Assembly: GCA_965214525.1 (NCBI GenBank)
Contig: OZ243959.1
Span: 248,001-312,000, forward strand
DNA from: Qipengyuania_B sp965214525
GTDB taxonomy: Bacteria > Pseudomonadota > Alphaproteobacteria > Sphingomonadales > Sphingomonadaceae
Direction: 5' to 3'
DNA length: 64,000 nt
The first letter of the stretch is position 1; each line of letters starts with the position of its first letter. Positions 34,548 to 42,706 of the stretch are shown in pieces. Under the pieces are notes generated by a model. The model did no database searches. It was given only the letters and a program-made list of their open reading frames with translations, and was not told the origin of the DNA. A program made the position numbers and the translations under genes.

Positions 34548-34871
34548 TCAACTCTCGGTCATCAGCTGCCGGCGCGCTTCGACATGCTTGTCTTCCAAAG
34601 CGGCACGAACGCCAGCTTCGGTAATCTCGATTCCGGCCGATGTAAGGTCACCGTAAACCTTGCGGATGACATCCTCGCTGCCCGCTTCCTCGAAATCCGC
34701 TTGGACCACGGATTTGGCATAGGCGTCGGTCTCTTCCGGGGTAAGGTCCATCTGCTGCGCCGCCCATTGCCCCAGAAGACGATTGCGACGGGCGGCGATC
34801 TTGAAGGTGTTCTCCTCGTCAAAGGCGAATTTTGCCTCCTCGCCCCGCTCGCGATCGTTAAAATCGGTCAT
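34548..34871 (-). CDS. DUF1476 protein, F1-ATPase inhibitor subunit zeta family
   Basis: 107 residues. It starts MTDFNDRERGEEAKFAFDEE and runs through KIAARRNRLLGQWAA and a four-helix body, matching DUF1476. In Paracoccus the homologue (zeta subunit) inhibits F1-ATPase hydrolysis with its N-terminal segment. A similar role in preventing ATP waste is inferred. It heads the three-gene unit with bolA and grxD. Confidence 0.9.
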   Translation of the reverse strand: MTDFNDRERGEEAKFAFDEENTFKIAARRNRLLGQWAAQQMDLTPEETDAYAKSVVQADFEEAGSEDVIRKVYGDLTSAGIEITEAGVRAALEDKHVEARRQLMTES

Positions 34872-34946
34872 TGCCTTTGTCTCCCCGTAGGATGTCGGAC
34901 AGGAAATAGGCCTGCAGCGCATCCGCGGCAAGCGATGATAGGCAAG

Positions 34947-35945
34947 CTACATCGTAACGACGAGCTTGCCGACCGCCTCGCGCCGCTCCAGCTTGGCGAT
35001 TGCCTCGGCGGCGTTGTCGAGGGTGTAGGTCTCGGAGATCACGGGTTTTATCTTGCCAGCCTTCCACAGGTCGAACAGTTCGGCAATGTTTTTGGCATTG
35101 CGGTCCGGTTCGCGGGCCGTGAAGGCGCCCCAGAAGACGCCGCGGATATCGCAGCTTTTCAGCAATGTCAGGTTCAAGGGCATCTTGGCGATTCCTGCGG
35201 GAAAGCCGATGACCAGGAAACGCCCTTCCCAGGCGATGGAGCGCAACGCGGGCTCGGAATAATCGCCGCCGACAACGTCGTACACGATGTCTGCGCCATT
35301 AGGAGCGACAGCTTCCTTGAACTGTCCGGCCAGAGCCTTGGATGCGTCCTTGTCGAAGGGGGCTTTGGGGTAGACGACCACCTCGTCCGCTCCTGCTTCG
35401 CGCGCGACCTTGCCCTTCGCTTCGGTCGACACCGCTGCGATCACACGGCAGCCATAGGCCTTGGCAAGTTCGACGGCCGATAGCCCGACACCGCCTGCAG
35501 CGCCTAGCACCAGCACGGTCTCGCCCTTCCTGATATCGCCGCGATCCTTGAGGCCGTGAATGGTCGTGCCATAGGTCATCAACAAGGCGGATGCCTCGAT
35601 GACGTCGATCCCGTCGGGAACGGCGAACAGCCGGTCCGCCGGCAAGACGATCCGTTCGCGCAAACCTCCGCTGCCCGTGCCTGCAAGCACCTTGTCACCG
35701 ACTTTCCACTGCGTCACGCCATCGCCGACCGCCGCGATCGTGCCGGATATCTCGCTTCCCGGTGAGAAGGGGCGGGGTGGTTTGAACTGGTACAGATCGC
35801 GAATGATCAGCGTATCGGGAAAGTTGATGGCACAAGCCGCCACATCGACGAGGACCTCGCCCGTTCCCGGTTTCGGGTCGTCAATCTGCTCGACAACCAG
35901 CGTTTCGGGTCCGCCCACATCTTTCGACAATAGTGCTCTCATCAT
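34947..35945 (-). CDS. NADPH:quinone oxidoreductase / zinc-independent MDR dehydrogenase
   Basis: 332 residues, medium-chain reductase superfamily. A GroES-like N-terminal domain (PGTGEVLVDVAACAINFPDTL) is followed by a Rossmann fold with VLGAAGGVGLSAVELAKA. The Zn-binding Cys/His set is absent, as in quinone oxidoreductases. It would reduce quinones or enones with NADPH. ATG at 35945 or 35942; both follow AAGGAAAG. It begins 7 bases after leuD and may be co-transcribed with leuCD. Physiological substrate unknown. Confidence 0.87.
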   Translation of the reverse strand: MMRALLSKDVGGPETLVVEQIDDPKPGTGEVLVDVAACAINFPDTLIIRDLYQFKPPRPFSPGSEISGTIAAVGDGVTQWKVGDKVLAGTGSGGLRERIVLPADRLFAVPDGIDVIEASALLMTYGTTIHGLKDRGDIRKGETVLVLGAAGGVGLSAVELAKAYGCRVIAAVSTEAKGKVAREAGADEVVVYPKAPFDKDASKALAGQFKEAVAPNGADIVYDVVGGDYSEPALRSIAWEGRFLVIGFPAGIAKMPLNLTLLKSCDIRGVFWGAFTAREPDRNAKNIAELFDLWKAGKIKPVISETYTLDNAAEAIAKLERREAVGKLVVTM

Positions 35946-35952
35946 TCTTTCC

Positions 35953-36549
35953 TTATGTCGTCCTGTCTGGTGCAAGCCACGTCCGACCGGCCAGCGTGCG
36001 CGCCTCATAAGCCGATATCGCGGCGTCGCGTAGCAAGGTCAGGGCGATCTCGTCCAAGCCTTCCAGCAGGCATTCTTTGCGAAACGGATCGATTGGAAAG
36101 CCGAAGCGATCCTGAAAGGGTGTCGTAACGGTCTGGTTGTCCAAGTCGACCGTGATCGGGTGCTCCCGCGCTATCGCCAGCAGTTGATCGATCTGGCCTT
36201 GCGGCAGAACGACGGTAACGATCCCGTTCTTGAAAGCGTTGCTGGCGAAGATGTCGGAGAAGCTCGGCGCAATCACCGCGCGCACTCCCATGTCGAGCAG
36301 GGCCCAGGCGGCATGTTCGCGGCTCGACCCGCAACCGAAATTGTCGCCCGCTATCAAGATAGGGGCGCGGGAATACGCAGGATCGTCGAACGGATTGCCC
36401 GGCTGTGCGCGCACGGTTTCAAAGGCTCCTGCGCCCAATCCTTCGCGGGTAACCGTCTTCAGCCAGCGTGCGGGGATAATGATATCGGTATCGACGTTTG
36501 CCGCACCAAATGGAATGGCTGGCCCGTGAATGATGGTAACCGGTTCCAT
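35953..36549 (-). CDS. leuD: 3-isopropylmalate dehydratase small subunit
   Basis: 198 residues. The swivel domain has FGAANVDTDIIIPARWLK, the signature GDNFGCGSSREHAAWAL and FSDIFASNAFKNGI. With LeuC it isomerises 2- to 3-isopropylmalate in leucine biosynthesis. ATG at 36547-36549 overlaps the stop of the small membrane ORF by one base. Confidence 0.96.
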   Translation of the reverse strand: MEPVTIIHGPAIPFGAANVDTDIIIPARWLKTVTREGLGAGAFETVRAQPGNPFDDPAYSRAPILIAGDNFGCGSSREHAAWALLDMGVRAVIAPSFSDIFASNAFKNGIVTVVLPQGQIDQLLAIAREHPITVDLDNQTVTTPFQDRFGFPIDPFRKECLLEGLDEIALTLLRDAAISAYEARTLAGRTWLAPDRTT

Positions 36550-36725
36550 CAATCCGTTTGCGGTGCCTCGCCAGTCGGCGTGTGGGGTGCGGTGGAGGTC
36601 TTGCGTGGTTGGTCAGGCTCGCGATGCCGGCGCTTCCCGGTGTACAGCAATGCTGCCGCGATGGCAGCCGATCCGATGGCACCTGCTGCAATCGCAGCCT
36701 TGCCGGAAAGAGACGTTTTGCTCAT
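36549..36725 (-). CDS. Small single-helix membrane protein between leuC and leuD
   Basis: 58 residues (MSKTSLSGKAAIAAGAIGSA...). One Ala/Gly-rich hydrophobic helix lies at about 8-40, followed by a basic, Pro/Thr-rich tail (GKRRHREPDQP). It overlaps leuD by one base and follows leuC after 45 bases, so it is translated with the leucine genes. No known domain. The in-frame Met at 36755 would add ten residues and is less likely. Confidence 0.65.
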   Translation of the reverse strand: MSKTSLSGKAAIAAGAIGSAAIAAALLYTGKRRHREPDQPRKTSTAPHTPTGEAPQTD

Positions 36726-36770
36726 CTTACAGTCCTTGCCGCGCAATCGGGGCATCGTGCAAGCGCTTTG

Positions 36771-38201
36771 TCAGGCAAAATCGCGTACGTCGACGAGATG
36801 TCCTGCTACCGCGGCAGCGGCCGCCATTGCCGGCGAAAGCAGATGCGTGCGCGCGCCTGGACCCTGCCGTCCCACGAAATTGCGATTGCTAGTAGACGCA
36901 CAGCGTTCGCCCGGTGGCACCTTGTCCGGGTTCATTCCGAGACAGGCGGAACAGCCCGGTTCGCGCCATTCGAACCCTGCATCGGTGAAGACCCGGTCGA
37001 GCCCCTCTTCCTCTGCCTGCCGTTTCACAAGCCCCGAGCCGGGCACCACGATAGCCCACTTCACCCCTGCTGCCTTGCATCGCCCTTCCAGAATCTTCGC
37101 CGCCGCCCGCAAATCCTCGATCCGGCTGTTAGTGCACGAGCCGATGAACACGTTCTCGATCCCGATGTCGGTCATTCTTTGTCCAGGTGTCAGCCCCATG
37201 TAATCAAGGCTGCGCTGCGCCGCGGCTTGCTTGGCCAGGTCGGCGAAGCTGCCGGGCGCAGGAACGCGCCCGCCGATCGCCACGACATCTTCCGGGCTCG
37301 TGCCCCAGGTGACGGTGGGCTGGATGTCATGAGCGGCAATCTTGATGGCCCGGTCGAACACCGCCCCAGGGTCTGTCCGTAACGTTCGCCAATAGGCTAC
37401 CGCTTCGTCCCAATCGCGACCCTTGGGCGCGCTTGGTCGTCCATGAAGATAATCGATGGTTGTCTGATCGGGCGCGATCAGCCCGGCGCGCGCGCCCGCC
37501 TCGATACTCATGTTGCACACAGTGAGCCGCCCCTCGATGCTCATCTCGTCGAACACCTGTCCGCGGTACTCGATAACATGCCCCGTGCCGCCGCCCGTGC
37601 CGATGGCGCCGATGATATGGAGAATAAGATCCTTGGCGGTCAACCCCGGCCCAAGCTGCCCGTGCACCGCGATCTCCAGGGTCTTCGACGGTGACAGCAA
37701 CAGCGTCTGCGTCGCCAGGACATGCTCGACCTCGCTCGTCCCGATGCCGAAAGCCAGGGCACCAAGCCCGCCATGGGCGGCCGTATGCGAATCCCCACAT
37801 ACGATCGTAGTGCCCGGCAAGGAGAAGCCCTGTTCCGGCCCCACGACATGTACGATACCCTGCTCGGCAGCCGTTTCCTCGATATAGCGGATGCCGAACT
37901 CAGCGGTATTGCGTGCAAGCGCGGCAAGCTGCGCGGCGCTTTGGCGATCCGCTATGGGCAGACGGCGCCCCTCTTTGTCGGTGCGCGGGGTCGTTGGCAC
38001 GTTATGATCCGCCACAGCCAAAGTCAGGTCGGGCCGGCGGACCATCCGCCCGGCGAGCCGGAGCGCTTCGAAAGCCTGCGGGCTGGTGACTTCATGCACC
38101 AGATGCCGGTCGATATAGATCAGGCAGGTGCCATCGTCCCGCCGTTCCACGACGTGGTCGTCCCAGATCTTCTCGTAAAGGGTGCGCGGTTTGCTGGCCA
38201 T
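36771..38201 (-). CDS. leuC: 3-isopropylmalate dehydratase large subunit
   Basis: 476 residues, aconitase superfamily. Fe-S cluster ligands are in VFIGSCTNSRIEDLRAA and in GCSACLGMNPDKV (CxxC). The N terminus has KIWDDHVV and LIYIDRHLVHEVTSPQAF. It forms the LeuCD isomerase of leucine biosynthesis. First gene of the leuC-small ORF-leuD set; its promoter should lie in the 105-base gap before the divergent thioesterase gene. Confidence 0.97.
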   Translation of the reverse strand: MASKPRTLYEKIWDDHVVERRDDGTCLIYIDRHLVHEVTSPQAFEALRLAGRMVRRPDLTLAVADHNVPTTPRTDKEGRRLPIADRQSAAQLAALARNTAEFGIRYIEETAAEQGIVHVVGPEQGFSLPGTTIVCGDSHTAAHGGLGALAFGIGTSEVEHVLATQTLLLSPSKTLEIAVHGQLGPGLTAKDLILHIIGAIGTGGGTGHVIEYRGQVFDEMSIEGRLTVCNMSIEAGARAGLIAPDQTTIDYLHGRPSAPKGRDWDEAVAYWRTLRTDPGAVFDRAIKIAAHDIQPTVTWGTSPEDVVAIGGRVPAPGSFADLAKQAAAQRSLDYMGLTPGQRMTDIGIENVFIGSCTNSRIEDLRAAAKILEGRCKAAGVKWAIVVPGSGLVKRQAEEEGLDRVFTDAGFEWREPGCSACLGMNPDKVPPGERCASTSNRNFVGRQGPGARTHLLSPAMAAAAAVAGHLVDVRDFA

Positions 38202-38306
38202 GTCCGCACTGGACTAGCCGCGCGGCTTGCATCAGCGCAAGCGATAGGCGCAATATGCTTTGCCAAGGTGATGGATAGGTAAGCTATTGTGCGCTAACTG
38301 ACACCC

Positions 38307-38723
38307 ATGTCAGCAAAACCCTTTGCCTTTCCGATTCGCATCCTGCCCAGCGATATTGATTTCATGGGCCATGTGAACAATGCGCGCTACCTGTCCTGGG
38401 TACAGGATGCGGTGCTGGCGCATTGGAACAAACTTGCTCCCGCCGAAGCGGTGACGGAGCGGGCCTGGGTCGCACTGAAGCACGAGATCACCTATCGTCG
38501 GCCTGCCTTTCTCGATGACGATGTCATAGCCCATACCGTGCTCGAGAAGATCGCCGGCGTGCGCGCCTTTTACTCCACGGTTATCGAGCGGGGGGAGGAG
38601 GTCCTGGCAGAGGTCAAGTCCGCCTGGTGCTGCATCGATGCCGAAACCTTGCGTCCGGCGCGGATCGGGGAAGACATCGCCAGTTACTTCTTCAGCGAGG
38701 CGACAGACGACGAAGACACCTGA
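38307..38723 (+). CDS. Acyl-CoA thioesterase, 4-hydroxybenzoyl-CoA thioesterase family
   Basis: 138 residues, single hot-dog fold. The catalytic Asp motif is SDIDFMGHVNNARYLSWVQD, typical of YbgC/FadM-type enzymes. It likely hydrolyses acyl-CoA or acyl-ACP thioesters in the cytoplasm. The partner substrate is unknown. It is followed 43 bases later by crtW on the same strand, so it may share a transcript with the carotenoid genes. Confidence 0.87.
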   Translation: MSAKPFAFPIRILPSDIDFMGHVNNARYLSWVQDAVLAHWNKLAPAEAVTERAWVALKHEITYRRPAFLDDDVIAHTVLEKIAGVRAFYSTVIERGEEVLAEVKSAWCCIDAETLRPARIGEDIASYFFSEATDDEDT

Positions 38724-38766
38724 CGCATTGGCGCTGCCATTTGCGGGAAGGTCCGCTTGCGCCTAT

Positions 38767-39543
38767 ATGAGCACAATGGCAGGCAATGCTGATCCGATCC
38801 GGCAAACCGGCAAAGGCGTGCTGCAAGCAGCGATCGGGCTTGGCCTCGCGCTGGCGATTTTCGGAGGGTGGCTGGCATTGCATGCCTATGCCATGTTCGC
38901 GTTCACGCTGACATGGGCGAACCTGCCGATCGCGCTCGTCATGGCGGCGCTGCTGTGCTGGCTGTCGGTCGGGCTTTTTATCGTCAGCCATGATGCGATG
39001 CATGGCTCGCTGGTACCCGGCGGGCGGCGGTTGAACGGCATGATTGGCGCGACCTTGCTGTTCCTTTACGCAGGCTTCCTTTGGCCGCGGATGCGCAGCG
39101 CACATTTCGCCCATCACCGTCATGCTGGCCATGCGGGCGACCCCGATTTCGACACGCGCAATTCACGGCGATTCTGGGCGTGGTACGCGACCTTCCTGAA
39201 CCGGTATTTCGGGTGGCAATCAGCTGTCTTCGTATCGAGTGTGGTCGCGATGTACTGGCTGGTTTTCGACGTTCCGATCGGGCAGATCGTGCTCCTTTAC
39301 GGGGCACCGGCGATACTTTCTTCGCTGCAATTGTTCTATTTCGGCACCTACCGCCCGCACAACCACCGCGGCAGCGCTTTCGCAGATAGCCATAATGCTC
39401 GCAGCGAGCGTTTCGGCACATTGGTGAGCTTGGCCACCTGCTTTCACTTCGGCTATCATCATGAACATCATGTCGCCCCGCATTTGCCTTGGTGGAAACT
39501 GCCCCGGCATCGGCGCGAGGTTTTGAGGAGCAATCCGGCATGA
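38767..39543 (+). CDS. crtW: Beta-carotene ketolase CrtW
   Basis: 258 residues, membrane fatty-acid-desaturase superfamily. Di-iron histidine clusters are SHDAMHGS, HFAHHRHAGH and HFGYHHEHHVAP. CrtW-specific stretches include LQLFYFGTYRPH and FADSHNARS. It adds keto groups at C4/C4' of beta-carotene or zeaxanthin. The start ATG at 38767 (MSTMAGNADP) gives normal CrtW length; the frame remains open upstream through the end of the thioesterase gene. It overlaps crtZ by ATGA. Confidence 0.93.
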   Translation: MSTMAGNADPIRQTGKGVLQAAIGLGLALAIFGGWLALHAYAMFAFTLTWANLPIALVMAALLCWLSVGLFIVSHDAMHGSLVPGGRRLNGMIGATLLFLYAGFLWPRMRSAHFAHHRHAGHAGDPDFDTRNSRRFWAWYATFLNRYFGWQSAVFVSSVVAMYWLVFDVPIGQIVLLYGAPAILSSLQLFYFGTYRPHNHRGSAFADSHNARSERFGTLVSLATCFHFGYHHEHHVAPHLPWWKLPRHRREVLRSNPA

Positions 39544-40040
39544 GCACCTTTGCCATCATCGCGATCGTTCTGGCCGCCATCGCCGGCATGGAGATATTTG
39601 CCTGGGCGGCGCACAAGTACATCATGCATGGCTGGGGCTGGGCCTGGCACCGCGATCATCACGAACCGCATGACCATACGCTCGAGAAGAACGATCTTTT
39701 CGCCGTGGTGTTTGCCACGGTCGTCTTCATCATGTTCGCGGTAGGATATGTATGGTCAGACACGCTGTGGTGGGTCGCGCTTGGCATTACCGTGTACGGG
39801 ATCATTTACACGGTCATTCACGATGGCCTGGTGCATCAGCGTTTCGTTCGCTGGGTCCCGCGCCGCGGCTATGCCAAGCGCCTGGTGCAGGCCCACAAGC
39901 TGCATCATGCGACGATCGGCAAGGAAGGCGGCGTCAGCTTCGGCTTCGTGCTGGCACGCGATCCGGCGAAATTGAAAGCCGAGTTGCGGCGGCAACGCGA
40001 TGCCGGTGTGGCAAAGGTGCGTGACAGCGCCGGGGCCTAG
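39540..40040 (+). CDS. crtZ: Beta-carotene hydroxylase CrtZ
   Basis: 166 residues. Di-iron histidine motifs are HKYIMHG, HRDHHEPHDH, HDGLVHQR and HKLHHATIG, the complete CrtZ set, within four hydrophobic segments. It hydroxylates C3/C3' of the beta-ionone rings. With CrtW it makes astaxanthin or related ketocarotenoids. The ATG overlaps the crtW stop (ATGA), so the two enzymes are translationally coupled. Upstream carotenoid genes (crtE, crtB, crtI, crtY) are not in the window. Its end overlaps the opposite-strand membrane protein by 4 bases. Confidence 0.95.
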   Translation: MSTFAIIAIVLAAIAGMEIFAWAAHKYIMHGWGWAWHRDHHEPHDHTLEKNDLFAVVFATVVFIMFAVGYVWSDTLWWVALGITVYGIIYTVIHDGLVHQRFVRWVPRRGYAKRLVQAHKLHHATIGKEGGVSFGFVLARDPAKLKAELRRQRDAGVAKVRDSAGA

Positions 40041-40648
40041 CGGCGCCCGCGCCGCTTGCCGCCATACAGCGCGGCCGCCGTTCCGATCACCGCGATGCCA
40101 AGCATTTCCTGTATCGATCCGTAATTGAAAACCTGGGCGCCGCGGCCGAGCATCTCGTCCAGATGATGAAACGAAGCGGCGCGAAAGACGATGAACAGTC
40201 CTAGCGAACCAAAGCCGATCAGCGCGAAGCGGATGGCAGGGGACATCCGCCGGGTCGTGCGCAACATCAACAGGGCCGCAACCATCGCCGTCGCGGCCAG
40301 CGCGAGTATGAAATAAAGCTGCACCTTTCGCCTATCCTCATACCATCCATAAGCTTGCGCATTGGCCTTTCCCATGGCGGTAAGCAGGGTCTGCAGATCG
40401 AGGAGTTCGTTCACCGCCAGGAGCACCAAGGCGGCCGCGCTGGCAAACCAGAACAGCCGCTCGCCCTTGCGCCCACCAGGCGCGCGATGTCCGGCGCGAA
40501 CGGCCAGCATCGCGGCCAGCAGGTAGGCGGCCACGGTCAGCCAGTCGGCCAGGTCGGCATGCGCTATGGAGTCGAGCCAATCGTTGATCACCGAGCCGGT
40601 CTCATCTTCAAAGCGTGAACGAGGGTTTGCCCACTCAACCAGTGGCAA
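40037..40648 (-). CDS. Uncharacterised multi-pass membrane protein
   Basis: 203 residues with about five hydrophobic helices (about 36-50, 65-80, 108-128, 138-158, 180-198) and a basic C terminus GGKRRGRR. Charged motifs DEMLGRGAQVFNYGSIQEMLGI before the last helix could be lumenal. No family recognised with confidence. It overlaps the 3' end of sufE by 14 bases and is probably co-expressed with it. The protein is convergent with crtZ; no functional link is evident. Confidence 0.7.
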   Translation of the reverse strand: MPLVEWANPRSRFEDETGSVINDWLDSIAHADLADWLTVAAYLLAAMLAVRAGHRAPGGRKGERLFWFASAAALVLLAVNELLDLQTLLTAMGKANAQAYGWYEDRRKVQLYFILALAATAMVAALLMLRTTRRMSPAIRFALIGFGSLGLFIVFRAASFHHLDEMLGRGAQVFNYGSIQEMLGIAVIGTAAALYGGKRRGRR

Positions 40649-41042
40649 TGCGGGTCGCGTGATCGCGGATCAGCGCGATCATGTTGGGCACGCCCTGGGT
40701 CCGGTTGGAGGATAGCTGGTTCTTGAGGTCGAACGGTTCCAGCCTCGCCATCACGTCCATCTGCGCGATTTCCCCCGCTGGGCGATCCTGCACCGCGGCA
40801 ATGACAAGAGCGACGATGCCCTTGGTGATGGCAGCATTGGAATCCGCCAGGAAATGCAGTTTGCCGTCCGTTTGGGTCGGATAGACCCAAACGCTGGCCG
40901 AACAACCCCGCACCAGCGTCGCATCGGTTTTGAGGGCAGGCTCCATCGGATCGAGTTCGCGCCCCAGTTCGATGAGCAGCCGATACCGCTCGTCGCCTTC
41001 CAGAAACGCGTACTCTTCGTGAATATCGGCAAGGGATCGCAT
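40635..41042 (-). CDS. sufE: SufE-family sulfur acceptor
   Basis: 135 residues. The active Cys is in LVRGCSASVWVYP. The N terminus is HEEYAFLEGDERYRLLIELGREL and the C-terminal part has RTQGVPNMIALIRDHA. SufE accepts persulfide from the cysteine desulfurase SufS and passes it to the SufBCD scaffold. It is separated from the suf operon here. It ends the long minus-strand run that starts with the psp genes, 24 bases after the last small coiled-coil gene. Confidence 0.93.
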   Translation of the reverse strand: MRSLADIHEEYAFLEGDERYRLLIELGRELDPMEPALKTDATLVRGCSASVWVYPTQTDGKLHFLADSNAAITKGIVALVIAAVQDRPAGEIAQMDVMARLEPFDLKNQLSSNRTQGVPNMIALIRDHATRIATG

Positions 41043-41066
41043 CCTGCGCCCTCTATCGATTCCGCG

Positions 41067-41303
41067 CTACAAATCCACCCCGCTGGCGATGGCTTCAAGC
41101 TTGCGGATGCGTTCCTTGAGGTCGGCCAGTTCGATCCGCGCCGCACCTTCTGGCGATCCGCGCTCGGTTGGCGGCCTGCCAGACCGGTCCAACTCCAGCT
41201 GCTTCAATGCAATCCATGCATGCCAGGCGCGCAGAAGAGCGACAACAACCACGACCAGACCAAAAAGGGCTGTTGCGGCAATAACGAGTGTCGGTTCGAA
41301 CAT
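41067..41303 (-). CDS. Small membrane/coiled-coil protein, psp-associated (fourth of four)
   Basis: 78 residues. One N-terminal helix (TLVIAATALFGLVVVVVALL) is followed by a short soluble helix with LADLKERIRKLEAIASGVDL at the end. This looks like a shortened member of the same set as the three genes upstream, lacking the TDS-containing tail. No catalytic motif. It begins 31 bases after the previous small gene. A PspB-like role at the inner membrane is inference. Confidence 0.65.
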   Translation of the reverse strand: MFEPTLVIAATALFGLVVVVVALLRAWHAWIALKQLELDRSGRPPTERGSPEGAARIELADLKERIRKLEAIASGVDL

Positions 41304-41334
41304 GGTCCCTTCCTTTCGTTCCGCAGGCGGTGGC

Positions 41335-41619
41335 CTAGCGATCCTGCTCGTGACGCAACTGGTCGATCTCGGCCGCGATGCGTTTGGTGTCGGTGGCACC
41401 TAAAGTATTGCTGTCCGTGGCGATCCGTTCGAGCACCTTTACGCGTTCGCGCAGTTCGGCGATCTCGGCGCGCGCCTCGTTGCGGTCATGTTCCAGCGCG
41501 CGGCGTTCCGTATCGTCCAGACTGCCGCCGCCTTTCTCCATCACGCGGTAACGGGCCTTCACGATCGCGGTGATGCAAGCGATCAGCACGATCAGCACTA
41601 CCATCGCGAACACGTTCAT
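41335..41619 (-). CDS. PspB-like small membrane protein, psp-associated (third of four)
   Basis: 94 residues. An N-terminal transmembrane helix (VFAMVVLIVLIACITAIV) is followed by a charged coiled coil with RERVKVLERIATDSNTLG and the tail AAEIDQLRHE. The motif resembles the coiled coil of PspB (RIKTLERIL) and the tail of PspC in this operon (SAEIDRLR). It overlaps the previous gene by ATGA. Function is inferred from context only: envelope-stress sensing or PspA binding. Confidence 0.7.
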   Translation of the reverse strand: MNVFAMVVLIVLIACITAIVKARYRVMEKGGGSLDDTERRALEHDRNEARAEIAELRERVKVLERIATDSNTLGATDTKRIAAEIDQLRHEQDR

Positions 41620-41984
41620 TGGACGCTGTCCTTTTCCTTCGCGATCCGGTCGAATTCGCGATGCAGTTCGTAGCCACTGTCCGTGACGATCCGCTCCACA
41701 TTGGCGAGCCGGTCCCTCATTTTGCTGAGGTCTTCGCGCAGGCTCGCGTTCTCGTTGGTAAGTTGCAACGATCGACCATCATCCTTCGCGGCTTTGGGAT
41801 GGACCGCGTTGCCCCAGGCATCATGCAGGGGATAGCCGTTCTTGATTTTCAGCCAAGTGGTCGCGATCCACCCGACGACCAATGCAACAACGATGAACGC
41901 GATCAACGGCGACAAGGTCTCGAGATACATCAGCAGATCGGGCCCGAAATGATCCGAGGATTCGTAAATTACGGTTTGCATCAT
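41616..41984 (-). CDS. PspB-like small membrane protein, psp-associated (second of four)
   Basis: 122 residues. An acidic N-terminal stretch is followed by a transmembrane helix (LIAFIVVALVVGWIATTWL), a polar linker (PLHDAWGNAVHP) and a coiled coil with RDRLANVERIVTDSGYELH. It shares ER-I-V-TDSGY with its upstream neighbour. It overlaps genes on both sides by ATGA, so the cassette is translated as a unit. No known domain beyond the PspB resemblance. Confidence 0.7.
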   Translation of the reverse strand: MMQTVIYESSDHFGPDLLMYLETLSPLIAFIVVALVVGWIATTWLKIKNGYPLHDAWGNAVHPKAAKDDGRSLQLTNENASLREDLSKMRDRLANVERIVTDSGYELHREFDRIAKEKDSVQ

Positions 41985-42295
41985 GCACGCTCCTTGCGTT
42001 CGCTGGCGAGCGGTATTCCGCTATCTGCATCCTTCACCCTACGATTGTCGCGCAACGCTTCGATCTGGGCGGAAGTGTTGTAGCCGCTGTCGGTGACTAT
42101 CCGTTCGAGCACCTGTACCCGATCTTCCAGCCGTTGGATGTGGCTAGCGTATTGCGCCGCCTTTTCCGCGCTGACTTCGGCGGTGCTACGCACGTTTATC
42201 TCCGCGATCTTCTGCTGGTGCTTGGTCCAGATCGCCACGATCGGGATCATCAGCGCGATTATCGGTATGAAAACTCCAATGATGCCCGGGTTCAT
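41981..42295 (-). CDS. PspB-like small membrane protein, psp-associated (first of four)
   Basis: 104 residues. A helix (IGVFIPIIALMIPIVAIW) lies at the N terminus, followed by KHQQKIAEINVR, a heptad-rich coiled coil and RVQVLERIVTDSGYNTSAQ, then a basic tail. The same LERIV-TDSGY motif recurs in the next gene. It starts 27 bases after pspC. Probably a cytoplasm-facing membrane accessory of the phage-shock response; this is inferred from motif and operon. Confidence 0.72.
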   Translation of the reverse strand: MNPGIIGVFIPIIALMIPIVAIWTKHQQKIAEINVRSTAEVSAEKAAQYASHIQRLEDRVQVLERIVTDSGYNTSAQIEALRDNRRVKDADSGIPLASERKERA

Positions 42296-42322
42296 CTTTC
42301 TCTCCCCTAAAAGGTTCGCGGC

Positions 42323-42706
42323 TCAGCGCAGCCGGTCGATTTCGGCCGAAAGGCGCGGATTGCTGCTGACGTAGTAGCTTTCGACATCCGCCAGGCGCCG
42401 ATCGATATCCTTCATCTTGCCGCGGATTTCACGCGCTGTACGCTTGGGCGACTGGCGCACGCGCTGCCAGTAACGCTGTTCGTCGTGATCGGTGTAGAGT
42501 TCCGACGGCTTCTTGTTGAGCAGCAGACCTGCCAGGAAGTAGAACGGGATGATGATCGGACTGAGTATCCCGGAGAACAGTGCCATCAGAAACCCGATCC
42601 TGACCCACAGCGCGTTTACCCCGGTATAGTCCGCGATGCCGGCGCAAACACCCATCAGCTTCGCGTTCTGTTTATCGCGATAAAGGGTTGTGCGGGGACT
42701 GTTCAT
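42323..42706 (-). CDS. pspC: Phage shock protein C
   Basis: 127 residues. The PspC domain is clear: LYRDKQNAKLMGVCAGIADY, then VRIGFLMALFSG and a second hydrophobic stretch. The C-terminal cytoplasmic tail has IDRRLADVESYYVSSNPRL and SAEIDRLR, resembling the coiled-coil tails of the small proteins downstream. PspC with PspB senses inner-membrane stress and releases PspA from PspF. It overlaps pspB by ATGA. Confidence 0.93.
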   Translation of the reverse strand: MNSPRTTLYRDKQNAKLMGVCAGIADYTGVNALWVRIGFLMALFSGILSPIIIPFYFLAGLLLNKKPSELYTDHDEQRYWQRVRQSPKRTAREIRGKMKDIDRRLADVESYYVSSNPRLSAEIDRLR

